Positions 51,576 to 63,673 are shown, counted from the stretch's first letter. The stretch: DNA of 64,000 nt from Chersky-840 sp963811775 (GCA_963811775.1 CAWESO010000010.1:186001-250000), one strand, 5' to 3'. A program made the numbers and translations. The notes: generated by a model from the sequence alone, not told the origin.

Positions 51576-51896
51576 ATGGACACCGGCTGGATGAGTCAAG
51601 GGAAGTGCAAGAACATGGACCCGGCGGTGTTCTTCCCGAGCGACGGGGTGGGAGTGCAGGCGGCGCAACGGATCTGTGCGGCCTGCCCGGTGGTAGAGCC
51701 GTGCCTGGAGTACGCACTGGCCAACCGGATCGACGAGGGCGTCTGGGGCGGCGCGTCGGAACGGCACCGTCGGCGCCTGCTCCGCCAGCAGCGCCGCCCC
51801 GTGCGGGCCGGAAGCGGCCACACGACCGGACGCGAGGACGCCGGGGACACGACGCGCCAACTGGTCGGCTCTCGGGACCAGGGCGGGCCGCGCTAA
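51576..51896 (+). CDS. WhiB-family iron-sulfur transcriptional regulator
   Basis: The 106-residue protein has the four-cysteine WhiB cluster (Cys11, Cys34, Cys37, Cys43), which binds a [4Fe-4S] cluster, followed by the GVWGG turn and the basic RHRRRLLRQQRR region that contacts DNA or sigma factor. It is short at the N-terminus, so it is WhiB1/WhmE-like rather than a long WhiB. The ATG at 51576 has AGGAG five bases upstream. The C-terminal 35 residues are variable. It would act as a redox-sensitive regulator. Confidence 0.9.
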   Translation: MDTGWMSQGKCKNMDPAVFFPSDGVGVQAAQRICAACPVVEPCLEYALANRIDEGVWGGASERHRRRLLRQQRRPVRAGSGHTTGREDAGDTTRQLVGSRDQGGPR

Positions 51897-52064
51897 GCCG
51901 TGGTGGCTTGAGCGTCGTCGCGCCAGCGACGGCCCTCCCGTGACCGGAGGTGTTCGAGCGGCATCTCGGTTGGCCGCGGGCGCAGCCGGGTACGCTCACC
52001 TCGTCCCTGCATCCGGTGCCTCGCCGCGCCCGGGCGCGTTCGATGCCGAGAAGGAGCCCGTTTC

Positions 52065-52475
52065 GTGTCGTCTCCCGAGATGCCGTCCCTCGAGATCCCC
52101 GCCGAGGTGCTCGCTGCGGTCCCCGAGTACGGAGGGGACCAGGCCGCCGTGGTCATCGTGGACTTCCAAGGGGTCGTGCTCGGGATGAACAAGCCGGCCG
52201 AGGAGCTCTTCAAGATGGAGAGCGCGGATATCGCCGGCGAGTTCGTCGAGATGCTCGTTCCCACCAAGAAGCGCTGGGGCCACCAGGCCTACCGGCGCGG
52301 CTACCTCGTCGAGCCCCGGGACAGGGAGATGGACCCCGGCCTCTATCCCGAAGCCGAGACGGCCGAAGGCGAGGTCGTCCCCATCACCGGGCGGCTCCAG
52401 CCCGTGACGGTGGACGGGAAGCTGTTCGTGGCCGCCCACATCGTTCCCGACGACTCACCTCGTCCCTCGGACTGA
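52065..52475 (+). CDS. Single PAS-domain protein
   Basis: The 136-residue product is a lone PAS sensor domain: AAVVIVDFQGVVLGMNKPAE, then LFKMESADIAGEFVEMLVP and a KKRWGHQAYRRGYL segment, ending in the paired beta strands ITGRLQPVTVDGKLFVAAHI. No kinase, cyclase or HTH follows, so it must sense or dock in combination with another protein. GTG start at 52065. It is located 160 bp before lon on the same strand, with no clear link. Confidence 0.72.
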   Translation: MSSPEMPSLEIPAEVLAAVPEYGGDQAAVVIVDFQGVVLGMNKPAEELFKMESADIAGEFVEMLVPTKKRWGHQAYRRGYLVEPRDREMDPGLYPEAETAEGEVVPITGRLQPVTVDGKLFVAAHIVPDDSPRPSD

Positions 52476-52635
52476 GCCGCCCGGCCCGTCGGGCCGATCC
52501 GGTGGCGGCGTTTCCCCAGGCCAGCCCCGGGCTGCGCCGGCGGGGAATCCCGGTACCCTCCGGGTTGTTGCTACTGCAACGAATCCGGGATGTGCCCTGC
52601 AGGGGTGCGGCCGGGCTGGAGAGGGACCGAAGACA

Positions 52636-55007
<2,372 letters not shown>

Positions 55008-55020
55008 GCATCCGCGGTTG

Positions 55021-55055
55021 ACGTGGTCCCGTCCCCGACGGGGACCGGACCACGT
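55021..55055. terminator. Bidirectional hairpin between lon and the dehydrogenase gene
   Basis: ACGTGGTCC (55021-55029) pairs with GGACCACGT (55047-55055), with an inner GTCCCC/GGGGAC stem. It lies between convergent genes (lon ends at 55007, the dehydrogenase at 55080) and can serve both. Confidence 0.65.
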
Positions 55056-55079
55056 GGCCGCCGGGTTGGGTCGCGCCCG

Positions 55080-56310
55080 TCAGCGGAAGTCGAAGGCCAC
55101 CTTGATGGCGCCGCTGTGCTCCTGATCGGCGAGCACCGTGAAGGCTTCTCGCCACTGCTCCAGGCGGAACGTGTGGGTCAGCATCCCGTCGAGGTCGACC
55201 CGGCCCGCCGAGGCCAGGTCCAGGAAGTGGGCGATCCCGTGCTTGCGCACGCCCTCCACCTCCTCGACGCCGAACGCGTTCGAGCCGACCCAGGTGATCT
55301 CCTTGAAGTAGAGCGGTGAGTACTCCCAGCGCGCCGGGCCGTGGACGCCGCTTTTCACCAGGGTGCCGCGCGCCTTCAGGACGCGCACGCCCACCTCGAA
55401 GGTCTCGGGCTTGCCGATCGTGTCGTAGACCACGTCGATCCCGCCCGGATGGGCCATCGGGAGCCCGTCGCGCACGGGCTGGAGCACACCGCCCGACCAC
55501 GCCGCGGCCTGTTCGATGAGGGCCTGGCGCGGCTCGGGATCCACCACGGTCGCGCCCAGGCGACGGGCCAACGCGGCCTGGGTGGCGAAAGCGCGCCACC
55601 ACCATGACCTCGACGTCGGGGTACAGCGCCCGCAGGATCGCGGTCGCCGTGGTGCCCAGGGCACCGGCGCCGTAGACGAGGGCCCGGCCGCCGGGGGGCG
55701 GTGGGTGGCGCGTGATGGAGTGCAACGAGACGGCGAAGGGATCGGCGAACACCGCCAGCTCGTCGGGGACGTTGTCGGGGACGGGGAAGAGCATGGTGTG
55801 GTGGGCGGGGAAGTAGTCGGCGAAGCCTCCGGGGGCGTCCTTGCACGTGCCGGTGTGGATGCCCGCCGCCAGGGGCCCTTCGGTGAAGTGCCAGCACAGG
55901 CTGTAGTCACCGGCCTCGCACGACGGGCACACCGGGTCGATGCCCCGGGGCGCGCACGACAACCACGGGTTGAGCACCACCCGTTGCCCGACCTCGAGCC
56001 CCGGGACCCCCGGGCCCACGTCGGCGACGTTGGCGACGACCTCGTGCCCGAGGATGGTGGGGAAGGTGAACAGGTTGGCCAGGGGGCTGTCGGTGTTGGC
56101 TTCGCCGAAGTCCATGAACACCTGCTTGGCCTCGGACCCGCAGATGCCCGTCATGCGCGTCTTGGCCATGACCCACCCGGGCCGGGTCGGGCGCGGCTCG
56201 TCCAGGTCGACGAGCTTCATCGGCGTCCGGCTCAGGCCGACCAGCAACGGGTTCGAGGCGTCGGGCGCCTCCCACTCGTCGGGCCGGATTCCGTAGAGCA
56301 GTCCCTTCAT
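55080..56310 (-). CDS. Zinc-dependent alcohol dehydrogenase (MDR family), split by one frameshift
   Basis: The corrected protein of about 409 residues has the medium-chain dehydrogenase order: TRMTGICGSEAKQV with the first catalytic cysteine, FPTILGHEVVANVADVGPGV with the zinc-binding His/Glu, CPSCEAGDYSLCWHF with structural-zinc cysteines and the Rossmann GAGALGTTATAILR. The frame changes near 55588-55590: an A in gcgaaagcg (plus strand) is surplus, and its removal joins VMVVARF to ATQAALARRLGATVV. Function as an NAD(P)-dependent oxidoreductase is likely. It is the last gene of the operon with PIG-L, SnoaL-like and VOC genes. ATG start at 56310. Confidence 0.82.
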
Positions 56311-56326
56311 CGACGCACCCTCTCCT

Positions 56327-57118
56327 TCAGATCGTGTCCGTGAGCGCTTCCCAACCCGCCGGGGGAGGCTCGAGCCGCCAGTACTGCTCGGGAACGTTGG
56401 CGTCCAGCCGCTCGTCGAGCACGTGGTCACGCTGCAGCGGCGGCACCTGGCTCTTGTAGAGCTCGATGGCGGCGCGCTTGCGCGCCATGTCGGGGTCGAT
56501 GGCGATCACGGCCGGCGTGGGCCACAACCCGCTCTTGAACAGCTTGGCCACCCGCCACGCCATGATGCCCGGGATGTGCTTGTAGCCGTGGTCCTCGTAG
56601 CAGAACCATGCCGGCGGATCTGCGGCCCCGGCGAGCCCGTCGCGCGCCAGCAGCCCGGCCTCGTGCGTGAGCGCATGGTCGGGGTTGGCAAGGCCCAGGG
56701 GCAGGAACACCGCCGTCGGCGACGCCTCGGCGATGGCCCGCTCGAGCGCGGGGGCGACCTGCGGCGGGTGGGGGCGCTCCGCCTTGGCCAGGTACTGGTG
56801 GTCGGGGAACTCCAGCCACACCGGGACCGCCCCGAGGAACGCCATGGCCGCCCGGTCCTCGTCGCGGCGCATGGCGACCACGTCGTCACCGGCGCGAAAT
56901 CCCCCGCACGCGTCCCAGGACGTGGGCTCGGCGGGATAGGCCGGAGGCCGGCCTCCGAGCACCGTGATCACGGTGGTCCCGGGGTGACCGGCGATGAGGT
57001 GCGCGGCACCGAGCGCGGCGTCGTCGAAATGCGGCGAGACCACGACGATGCGTTCCAGGGTGCCGGGGTCGACGAGGCCCCATGTGACCTCGATGGTGTT
57101 CCCCGTGTCGGCCCCCAC
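56327..57118 (-). CDS. PIG-L family deacetylase
   Basis: The 263-residue protein belongs to the LmbE/PIG-L metal-dependent N-deacetylases. The zinc-binding motif is VVVSPHFDDAALG, in which PHxDD is canonical, with the second ligand in ANPDHALTHEAGLLA. Typical substrates are N-acetylglucosaminyl or mycothiol-type conjugates. The GTG at 57118 is chosen because the longer frame to 57598 adds an unrelated overlapping part. The gene lies between SnoaL-like and dehydrogenase genes, so it may work on the same compound. Confidence 0.82.
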   Translation of the reverse strand: MGADTGNTIEVTWGLVDPGTLERIVVVSPHFDDAALGAAHLIAGHPGTTVITVLGGRPPAYPAEPTSWDACGGFRAGDDVVAMRRDEDRAAMAFLGAVPVWLEFPDHQYLAKAERPHPPQVAPALERAIAEASPTAVFLPLGLANPDHALTHEAGLLARDGLAGAADPPAWFCYEDHGYKHIPGIMAWRVAKLFKSGLWPTPAVIAIDPDMARKRAAIELYKSQVPPLQRDHVLDERLDANVPEQYWRLEPPPAGWEALTDTI

Positions 57119-57179
57119 GAGCCGGACCGTAGCGCGTCGGGCCGGGTCGACGCCCGCCCCGAGAACGGTGCCCGCCGGC

Positions 57180-57572
57180 CTACGTCCGCTCCGGTCGCGC
57201 CCGGCGGGGCACCACCGTCCGCCGCTGCAGCCGCCACCCCTCCGCGGTGTACTCGACGTTGTCGTGGTACTCGCCACTTCGGACCCGGCCGTCGTCGGAC
57301 ACCACCAGGTACTTGCAGCGCACGCGCGCGTGGCGCTCCCCGGAGGGCTGGATCGAGGCGTTCGTGGTGTGGTGGGCGAGAGGGTGGTCCAGTGCGGCGA
57401 AGCAGGCCCGCAGCTCCTCCATCCCGGTGGCGGTGCCCCTGCCGATCGCTTCGAGGTCGAACACGCCGTCGGGGGTGAAGACCTCGGAGAGCTTGCTCCA
57501 GTCGGCGTCGTCGACGACGTGGCCATAGTGGGCGAGGAGCTCGTGGATGGCCAGGAGGTCGCGCGCTTCCAT
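57180..57572 (-). CDS. SnoaL-like (NTF2 fold) protein
   Basis: The 130-residue product has the cone-like SnoaL/NTF2 fold: LLAIHELLAHYGHVVDDADW, then LSEVFTPDGVFDLEA and a MEELRACFAAL helix, ending in RSGEYHDNVEYTAEGWRL and a beta strand. Homologues are small cyclases, isomerases or steroid-related enzymes; the substrate is unknown. It follows the VOC gene with a 4-bp gap. Confidence 0.82.
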   Translation of the reverse strand: MEARDLLAIHELLAHYGHVVDDADWSKLSEVFTPDGVFDLEAIGRGTATGMEELRACFAALDHPLAHHTTNASIQPSGERHARVRCKYLVVSDDGRVRSGEYHDNVEYTAEGWRLQRRTVVPRRARPERT

Positions 57573-57576
57573 GCGC

Positions 57577-57948
57577 TCAACTTTCCACGTTGGAGCACAC
57601 GCAGAATTCGTTCCCCTCGGGGTCGGCCATCACGATCCAGCGGCAGTCGTTCTCGGAGAAGGCGTCGCCCTCCAGTCGCCTCGCCCCCAGCCCCGTGAGC
57701 CGGGCCACCGTGGCGTCGACGTCGACGTCGGCGACGGCGAGGTCGAGGTGCATCCGGTTCTTCCCGGCCTTGGTCTCGGGGACACGCTGGATGAGCAGCT
57801 TGGGCCCCTCGCCGTCGACGGCCCGGAGCAGGACGTAGTTGTCGACCGACCCGGCCACGCGATATCCCAGGGTCTCGGCCCAGAACGGCGCGAGCCCGGC
57901 GGGGTCCACGCTGTCGAGGGTCACGGTGATCTGCATGGCCCCCATCAT
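57577..57948 (-). CDS. VOC-family (glyoxalase-like) protein
   Basis: The product of about 123 residues has the paired beta-alpha-beta-beta-beta modules of the vicinal-oxygen-chelate family, with DPAGLAPFWAETLGYRV, the HLDLAVADVDVDATVARL metal-ligand strand and VMADPEGNEFCVC carrying the Glu ligand. The exact reaction (dioxygenase, glyoxalase or resistance) is not predictable. Several starts are possible (57948, 57945, 57936). It is the first gene of the four-gene operon. Confidence 0.8.
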   Translation of the reverse strand: MMGAMQITVTLDSVDPAGLAPFWAETLGYRVAGSVDNYVLLRAVDGEGPKLLIQRVPETKAGKNRMHLDLAVADVDVDATVARLTGLGARRLEGDAFSENDCRWIVMADPEGNEFCVCSNVES

Positions 57949-58026
57949 GCCCCTCGGCCCGGCCCCGGGCGCCAGGGCGGGTGAGCCGCAGCGGACACGG
58001 CCGCCTCGGTGTGGCACGGTGTCGGG

Positions 58027-58248
58027 ATGTGCAGAAGCATCATGACCCTCCGGGGCCCAGACGCCGTGCCCGACGAGGACGTGCGGGCGGCGGCCCTGCA
58101 GTACGTCAGGAAGATCAGCGGCTACCGCGCCCCGTCCGAGGCCAACCGGGCCACCTTCGAGCGCGCCGTCGACGACGTGGCGCGCTCGACCCGGGCCCTC
58201 CTCGACGGTCTCGTGACCGGACGCCCCGGCCCGCGCGTCAGCCGGTAG
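58027..58248 (+). CDS. DUF2277 family protein
   Basis: The 73-residue protein starts MCRSIMTLRGPDAV and contains the YVRKISGYRAPSEANRATF segment characteristic of DUF2277. The family is widespread in actinobacteria and its function is unknown. The ATG at 58027 is six codons inside the longest frame. The 3' end overlaps the hydrolase gene on the other strand by 11 bp. Confidence 0.85.
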   Translation: MCRSIMTLRGPDAVPDEDVRAAALQYVRKISGYRAPSEANRATFERAVDDVARSTRALLDGLVTGRPGPRVSR

Positions 58249-59218
58249 GCGGGTGTAGGGCCCGCGCCAGGGCCCGCACCTGCTCGGCGATGGCGCGCTG
58301 ACCGAGCGTGCTGCCCGCGGCGATGATGTCGAACCCGTGGCACGCGCCCGCCACGGTGTGCAGCTCCGTCGGCACACCGGCGGCCATGAGGCGCTGCGCG
58401 TACTCGATGCCCTCGTCGCGCAGGGGGTCGAGCTCGGCCGTGAGCACATAGGCGGCCGGGAGGCCGGCGACGTCGGTGGCGCGCCCGGGGGCGGCATAGG
58501 CCGACACCTCCCCCCGTTGATCGGGGTGACCCAGGTAGTGCTGCCACATATCCGCGTTGGCCGAAGTGGTCCACATGGGCGTGGCATCGAAGGCGCGCAT
58601 CGACGGCGTCTGCATCCGGTCGTCGATCACGGGGTAGTTGAGGACCTGCACCGCCAGGGCCGGCCCTCCCCGGTCTCGAGCCATGAGGGCGACCGCCGCG
58701 GCCAGCGCGCCACCGGCACTGCTGCCGCCCACCCCGACCCGCGTGGGGTCGACGCCGAGCGCGGCGGCGTGCGACACCGTCCACTCGAGACCGGCGTAGC
58801 AGTCGTCCACACCGGCGGGGTAGGGGTGCTCGGGTGCCAAGCGGTAGTCCACCGACACCACCACGCACGGCGTCTCGGCCGCGTAGCGCAGGCACCGCAG
58901 CTCCTCGGTGTAGCGGTCGCAGATGACGAACGCCCCGCCGTGGAAGAACACCAGGGCCGGCACGGGGCCGTCCCCCCGCTCGATCGGTGTGTAGATGCGC
59001 ACCGGGAGCTCGCCGCCGGGGCCGGGGATCGACCGGTCCTCGGCCTCGATGCGCTCGTCGACGGGAAGGCTGCCTCCCACGACCCCCAGAACGTCCAGGG
59101 TCGAGCGGAGCAACCGGACGACGTTCATGTCCCCGAGGTGCGCGCCGGGGTCGATGCCGGCGGGGAAGGCCGCCAGGACCTGGGCGAGCTCGGGGTCGAG
59201 CGCGGGGGTGGGAGGCAT
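58238..59218 (-). CDS. Alpha/beta hydrolase (hormone-sensitive lipase family)
   Basis: The 326-residue esterase/lipase has the HSL-family oxyanion motif FFHGGAFVICDR, the nucleophile elbow VGVGGSSAGGAL and the ELDPLRDEG and ACHGFD segments carrying the catalytic Asp and His. It would hydrolyse short-chain acyl esters in the cytoplasm. ATG start at 59218, 13 bp after the LLM oxidoreductase stop, so the two genes form an operon. Confidence 0.9.
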   Translation of the reverse strand: MPPTPALDPELAQVLAAFPAGIDPGAHLGDMNVVRLLRSTLDVLGVVGGSLPVDERIEAEDRSIPGPGGELPVRIYTPIERGDGPVPALVFFHGGAFVICDRYTEELRCLRYAAETPCVVVSVDYRLAPEHPYPAGVDDCYAGLEWTVSHAAALGVDPTRVGVGGSSAGGALAAAVALMARDRGGPALAVQVLNYPVIDDRMQTPSMRAFDATPMWTTSANADMWQHYLGHPDQRGEVSAYAAPGRATDVAGLPAAYVLTAELDPLRDEGIEYAQRLMAAGVPTELHTVAGACHGFDIIAAGSTLGQRAIAEQVRALARALHPPTG

Positions 59219-59231
59219 CGTCGTCTCGGCG

Positions 59232-60338
59232 TCAGCGTCGGAACTCGGGGATGACTTCTGTCCCCATGAGCTCGATGGTCTGCATGACGGCCTCGTGGGG
59301 GATGTTGTACGGGTTCACCAGGCACAGCAGCAGGTCGATGCCGGCCTGCTCGTAGAGGCGCAGGGTCTTTCGGCAGTCCTCGGGGGTCCCGAGCACACAG
59401 GCGTTGGCCTCCACCAGGTATTCCAGTGACAGGAGGTCGAGCGCCCCTTCGTCGTCGATCTTCTTCATGTCCGCGGCGTAGGCGTAGGTGCCGAGGTCCT
59501 GCTTCCGCTCGATCATCCAGTCGGTCATCGACGCGATCTGCCGGGCGCCGGTCTTCGGGTACCACTCGAAGGACTCGCGGGCTACGTCGTGGGCGGCAGC
59601 ACGGTCCGGACCGCACAGTGCCATCGTGAACGTGGCCGCCTGGTTGTTCACGAAGGCGCCGATGGGCTTGGTGCACGTGGCGATGGCGTCGCGGTAGATG
59701 TCGACCTTGGCCTTCACCTCGTCGGGCGAGACCCCGACGGCGAACGAGCACAGCCCGAGACCCAGCGAACCCACCTGCCGGTGCCCGTCCTCGCTGCTGG
59801 TCGCGCCCCAGATGGGGGGGTGCGGGCTCTGACGCGGCTTGGGCAGCACGCGTCGCTTGGGCATCTGCCAGTACGTGCCGGCCAGCTCGTACTCGTCGTT
59901 GGTCCAGCACCCCACCACGTGGCCGATGGCCTCCTGCCACATGGCGCGGGTCTCGGCGGGGTCCACCCCGAACCCCTCGAGCTCCGCCCTCGTCGAGGAG
60001 CGGCCGGTGCCGAGGTCGACGCGTCCGTCGGAGATCAGGTCGAGCACGGCCACCGACTCCGCCGTCCGCACCGGGTGGTTGTAGGGCTGGGGCATGAGCC
60101 GCACGCCGTACCCGATGCGGAGACGCTCGGTGAGCGCGGCGACCGCCCCGTACAGCACCTCGGGGTTCGAGCAGTGCGAGAACTCCGACAGGAAATGGTG
60201 CTCGACCGTCCAAAAGGCGTCCCAACCGAAGCGGTCCGCCGCCACGGCCTGGGCCAGGACGTTCTTATAGGCGGTGTGCTCGCTGTCGGGACCCCACGGA
60301 TGGGGTACGGGGATCTCGTAGAACAGGGCGAACTTCAC
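59232..60338 (-). CDS. LLM-class flavin- or F420-dependent oxidoreductase (luciferase-like)
   Basis: The 368-residue protein has the bacterial-luciferase-like barrel: WDAFWTVEHHFLSEFSHCSN, then GYGVRLMPQPYNHPVRTAES and VDLGTGRSSTRAELEGFGVD, typical of monooxygenases of this class. A longer C-terminal part than the LLM protein at 46389 points to a different subgroup. The GTG at 60338 has an AGGA site nine bases upstream. It precedes the alpha/beta hydrolase and may supply its substrate, although this is only an inference. Confidence 0.86.
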   Translation of the reverse strand: MKFALFYEIPVPHPWGPDSEHTAYKNVLAQAVAADRFGWDAFWTVEHHFLSEFSHCSNPEVLYGAVAALTERLRIGYGVRLMPQPYNHPVRTAESVAVLDLISDGRVDLGTGRSSTRAELEGFGVDPAETRAMWQEAIGHVVGCWTNDEYELAGTYWQMPKRRVLPKPRQSPHPPIWGATSSEDGHRQVGSLGLGLCSFAVGVSPDEVKAKVDIYRDAIATCTKPIGAFVNNQAATFTMALCGPDRAAAHDVARESFEWYPKTGARQIASMTDWMIERKQDLGTYAYAADMKKIDDEGALDLLSLEYLVEANACVLGTPEDCRKTLRLYEQAGIDLLLCLVNPYNIPHEAVMQTIELMGTEVIPEFRR

Positions 60339-60405
60339 GGTGCAGGGTCCTATCATCCAGCCCACCCGCCGACAAGCTGTCCGCGGGCACACCGAGGAGG
60401 TCCCA

Positions 60406-61221
60406 ATGCGCGGGTTGGCGGGCAAGAACGTGATCGTCACCGGGGCCGCGTCGGGGATCGGCCACGCCTGCGCGGTGCGCCTTCTCGAGGAAGGTGCCAG
60501 CGTCATGGGTGCGGACATCACTCCCGGTGCGGTCACCCCCGAGGTGCCCGCCGGCCAGGGGTCGTGGGCCTTCACCGCGGTCGACGTGACCGACGAGGCC
60601 TCGGTGGCCGGTCTCGTGGACGCGGCGGTGGCACGGTTCGGGCGCATCGACGGGCTCGTGAACGCGGCCGGTGTGGCCGGCGGTGGTGCGGTCCACATGA
60701 TCGACACACCTGAGTGGAACCGCGTCGTGGGGGTGAACCTCTACGGCACGTTCCTCACGGCCAAGTACGCCATCGCCCGCATGCTGGAGCAACCTCTCGT
60801 CGACGACGCCCGCGGCGCGGTCGTCACCATCGCCAGCATCGAGGGGATCGAGGGCACCGCCGGGGGGAGCGCCTACAGCGCGTCGAAAGGTGGGGTGGTG
60901 ATCCTCACCAAGAACATGGCCATCGACTACGCCGGGCGCGGCATCCGCGTGAACACCATCTGTCCCGGGTTCATCGACACGCCCATGACCCAGGCCATCT
61001 TCGGCATGGAGGGCATGGAGCGGGCCCGGCGCGAGATCACGAAGGAGCACAAGCTCGGGCGCTACGGGCGGGCCGACGAGATCGCGGCCTCGGCCGCCTT
61101 CCTGCTCTCGTCGGATGCCTCGTTTATCACCGGGCACGCCCTCGTCGTCGACGGGGGCTACACGGCCGGGCGCGACCACGGCGTCACACAGATGCTGGGC
61201 CTCTCTGCCGATTCTCCCTAG
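60406..61221 (+). CDS. Short-chain dehydrogenase/reductase
   Basis: The 271-residue enzyme is a classical SDR: cofactor motif VTGAASGIGHACAVRLLEEG, NAAGVAGGG, catalytic Ser in VVTIASIEGIEG, Tyr and Lys in AYSASKGG, and PGFIDTPM. The early acidic position after the second strand (GADITPG) suggests NAD. The substrate is unknown. The ATG at 60406 follows GAGGAGG by five bases. It is divergent from the LLM gene, with a shared 67-bp promoter region. Confidence 0.9.
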   Translation: MRGLAGKNVIVTGAASGIGHACAVRLLEEGASVMGADITPGAVTPEVPAGQGSWAFTAVDVTDEASVAGLVDAAVARFGRIDGLVNAAGVAGGGAVHMIDTPEWNRVVGVNLYGTFLTAKYAIARMLEQPLVDDARGAVVTIASIEGIEGTAGGSAYSASKGGVVILTKNMAIDYAGRGIRVNTICPGFIDTPMTQAIFGMEGMERARREITKEHKLGRYGRADEIAASAAFLLSSDASFITGHALVVDGGYTAGRDHGVTQMLGLSADSP

Positions 61222-61361
61222 CAGCGAAGGGTGCTCTCGAGACGAGCGCCTCGTGGAGGCCGCCCGTCGCCCGCGAAGAGCACCTGCACTGCGCCCATCA
61301 CGTCATGCAACGCAAGCGCCGACGTCCCCATGCCACGACCGGTTCGTGACCCAGGAGAGCC

Positions 61362-61640
61362 TTATACCTTGCCCTTCGTCCGATGCATGATCAGTCGGGC
61401 CAAGGTGATGATGGCAACAACGATCATGATGACGAATCCAACCAAGAAGATTGCCCACACGACATTTGACAGCGTCCGCATTGGGCCATGGTGGTTCTTG
61501 CCATTTCCATAGGTGACGTTCGCGATGACGAAGAGCACCACCTCGGTGACAGCGACCGTGAGCAGAGTGCGCCCTCTGCCGATGAGCTGCACAATTCTGC
61601 TTGAAGAGCGGGAGTTCACTGAAACGTCGGCGCTGGTCAT
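61362..61640 (-). CDS. Small membrane protein with two spans
   Basis: The 92-residue product has two hydrophobic segments (TLLTVAVTEVVLFVIANVTY and NVVWAIFLVGFVIMIVVAII) joined by a short hydrophilic loop. The C-terminus is basic (RTKGKV). No family is recognised. The ATG at 61640 has GGAGG about six bases upstream; the TTG four codons earlier is less likely. Confidence 0.6.
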   Translation of the reverse strand: MTSADVSVNSRSSSRIVQLIGRGRTLLTVAVTEVVLFVIANVTYGNGKNHHGPMRTLSNVVWAIFLVGFVIMIVVAIITLARLIMHRTKGKV

Positions 61641-61955
61641 GCGAGCCTCCAAAACTCGTGCCGTGCACCTATTGAGGCTGATTCTCTCTTGAGAGGCAAG
61701 GGCGCTTGCCCTCCGCCAAGCGGTGGTGCTGACACCCCATTGGGGTTGGGGCGGCGGTCATCGGAGCGCCGACGTCCCCAGATTCGGGGCCGGGCCGATT
61801 CGGGTCGACGAGGTCCAGGTCTGGCCCACCTCGGGACCGGGACCGGGCCCTGCGCCGTCGGGTCTGCCCTGCCTCGGCACGGCGCCCCCTGGTCTGCGAC
61901 GATGCAGGGTGCTCTGGCCGCGCCAAGGCCAGCAGTGTGATCCGAGGAGGCGACC
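61641..61955. other. Intergenic stretch before the amidohydrolase
   Basis: The region contains the hairpin GGCAAG-GGCG-CTTGCC at about 61692-61707. The amidohydrolase ribosome-binding site GGAGG lies at about 61946-61950. I see no gene or clear promoter hexamers. Confidence 0.45.
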
Positions 61956-63624
61956 GTGGACGGCGACATCGTGATCCGGGGAGGTTCGCTGATCGACGGC
62001 ACGGGCGCCCCCGCCCGGGCCGCCGACGTGGCGGTGGCGGACGGGCGCATCGTCGGCGTGGGCGAGGGCCTGCGGGGGGAGCGGGAGATCGACGCCTCGG
62101 GCCAGGTTGTCGCCCCGGGGTTCATCGACATCCACACCCACTACGACGCGCAGGTGTTCTGGGACCCGTGGCTGACGCCGTCCTCGTTCCACGGTGTCAC
62201 GAGCGTCGTCGCCGGCAACTGCGGCTTCTCCATCGCCCCCATCCGCCCCGACATGGTGTCGCTCTTGGCCCGCACCCTCCAGCACGTGGAGGACATGAGC
62301 TTCGACACCCTGGCCGCCGGCGTCCCGTGGGACGAGTTCGAGACCTTCCCCCAGTATCTCGACGCCGTCGAACGCCGGGGCACGGCCCTCAACTACGGCT
62401 GCTACGTGGGGCACACCGCCGTCCGCATGTACGTCATGGGGGACGACGCCTACGAGCGTCCGGCCACGCCCGACGAGTTGGCGCGCATGCAGGCCGTGGT
62501 GGCCGAGTCCATGGCGGCGGGGGCCATGGGGTTCGCGTCCAGCGCCTCGCCGACCCACAACGGCGACGGTGGGCGCCCGGTGCCGTCACCGCGTCGCCGA
62601 TCTCGACGAGCTGCGCGCCCTGCTCGTCCCCGTGCACGACGCCGGGAAGGGTGTGGTGGCGCTGCTCCCCGGGGGCGTGATCCCCAACCGCCAGCTCTTC
62701 GACCTCCAGCGCGACGTGGGGCGGCCCATCACCTGGACGGCCCTGCTGACCGTGAAGGATTACCCGTACCACGAGAAGGTCGTGGCCGACAACGATGCGG
62801 CGCGGGCGGACGGGGTCGAGGTATGGCCCCAGGTGTCGTGCCGGCCACTGGTGTTCCAGATGAACCTGGCCGAGCCCTTCACCCTCAACATCCGGGCCAG
62901 CTTCTCCAAGCTCATGGGGCTGAGCTTCGAGGAGCGCAAGGCCGCCTACCGTGACCCGGCGTGGCGCGCCGTGACGTGGGAGGACCTCTCCGGCGGAGAC
63001 GGCAATTTCCCCTTCAACTGGGCGTCGGTGTCGGTGGCCGAGTCGGCGTCGCATCCCGACCTCATCGACCGCCAGATCGTCGACATCGCCGAGGAACGGG
63101 GGTGCACGCCTCTCGACGCCATCCTCGACATCTCGCTCGACGACGACCTGAAGTCCCGCTTCTGGTCGGTGCTGGCCAACAACGACCCCGACGCCATCGC
63201 CTGGCTCCTGCCCCGTGACAACGTGCTGCTCGGACTGGCCGACTCCGGCGCCCATGTCTCGCAGCTGTGCGATGCCTGCTTCGCCACCGACCTGCTCGGG
63301 AATTGGGTGCGCGACCGCGGGGTGATGAGCCTCGAGCGCGCCGTGCACAAGCTCACGGCCGAGCCCGCCGGCGTGTACGGCCTGACCGACCGGGGGAGTG
63401 TCGAGCTCGGCAAGGCGGCCGACCTGTGTGTGTTCGACCCCGCCACCATCGCCCCCGGGCCCCTGCGCCGCGTCTACGACTTCCCCGCCGACGGCGAGCG
63501 CCTCACCGCCGACCAGCCCGTCGGCATGACCCATGTCCTCGTGAACGGCGTGCCGATCCGCGCCGACGGCGAGCCGGTCCCCGACGGCCTCGACTCCCGG
63601 CCCGGCACCCTGCTGCGCAGCTGA
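61956..63624 (+). CDS. N-acyl-D-amino-acid deacylase-type amidohydrolase, split by one frameshift
   Basis: The corrected protein of about 555 residues is a metal-dependent amidohydrolase of the D-aminoacylase group. It has GGSLIDGTGAPARAADVAV, the metal ligands in PGFIDIHTHYDAQVFWD, the NCGFSIAP segment and, in the second frame, DNVLLGLADSGAHVSQLCD. The frame changes at the CC of 62589-62590: removing one C joins GGRPVPS to RVADLDELRALL. The GTG at 61956 has GGAGG five bases upstream. It probably cleaves N-acyl-D-amino acids or related cyclic amides. Confidence 0.82.
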
Positions 63625-63673
63625 GGCGCCCGGCTCGCAGCGACGACCCGGCCTGCTCCCACCCCGGGCCGGC

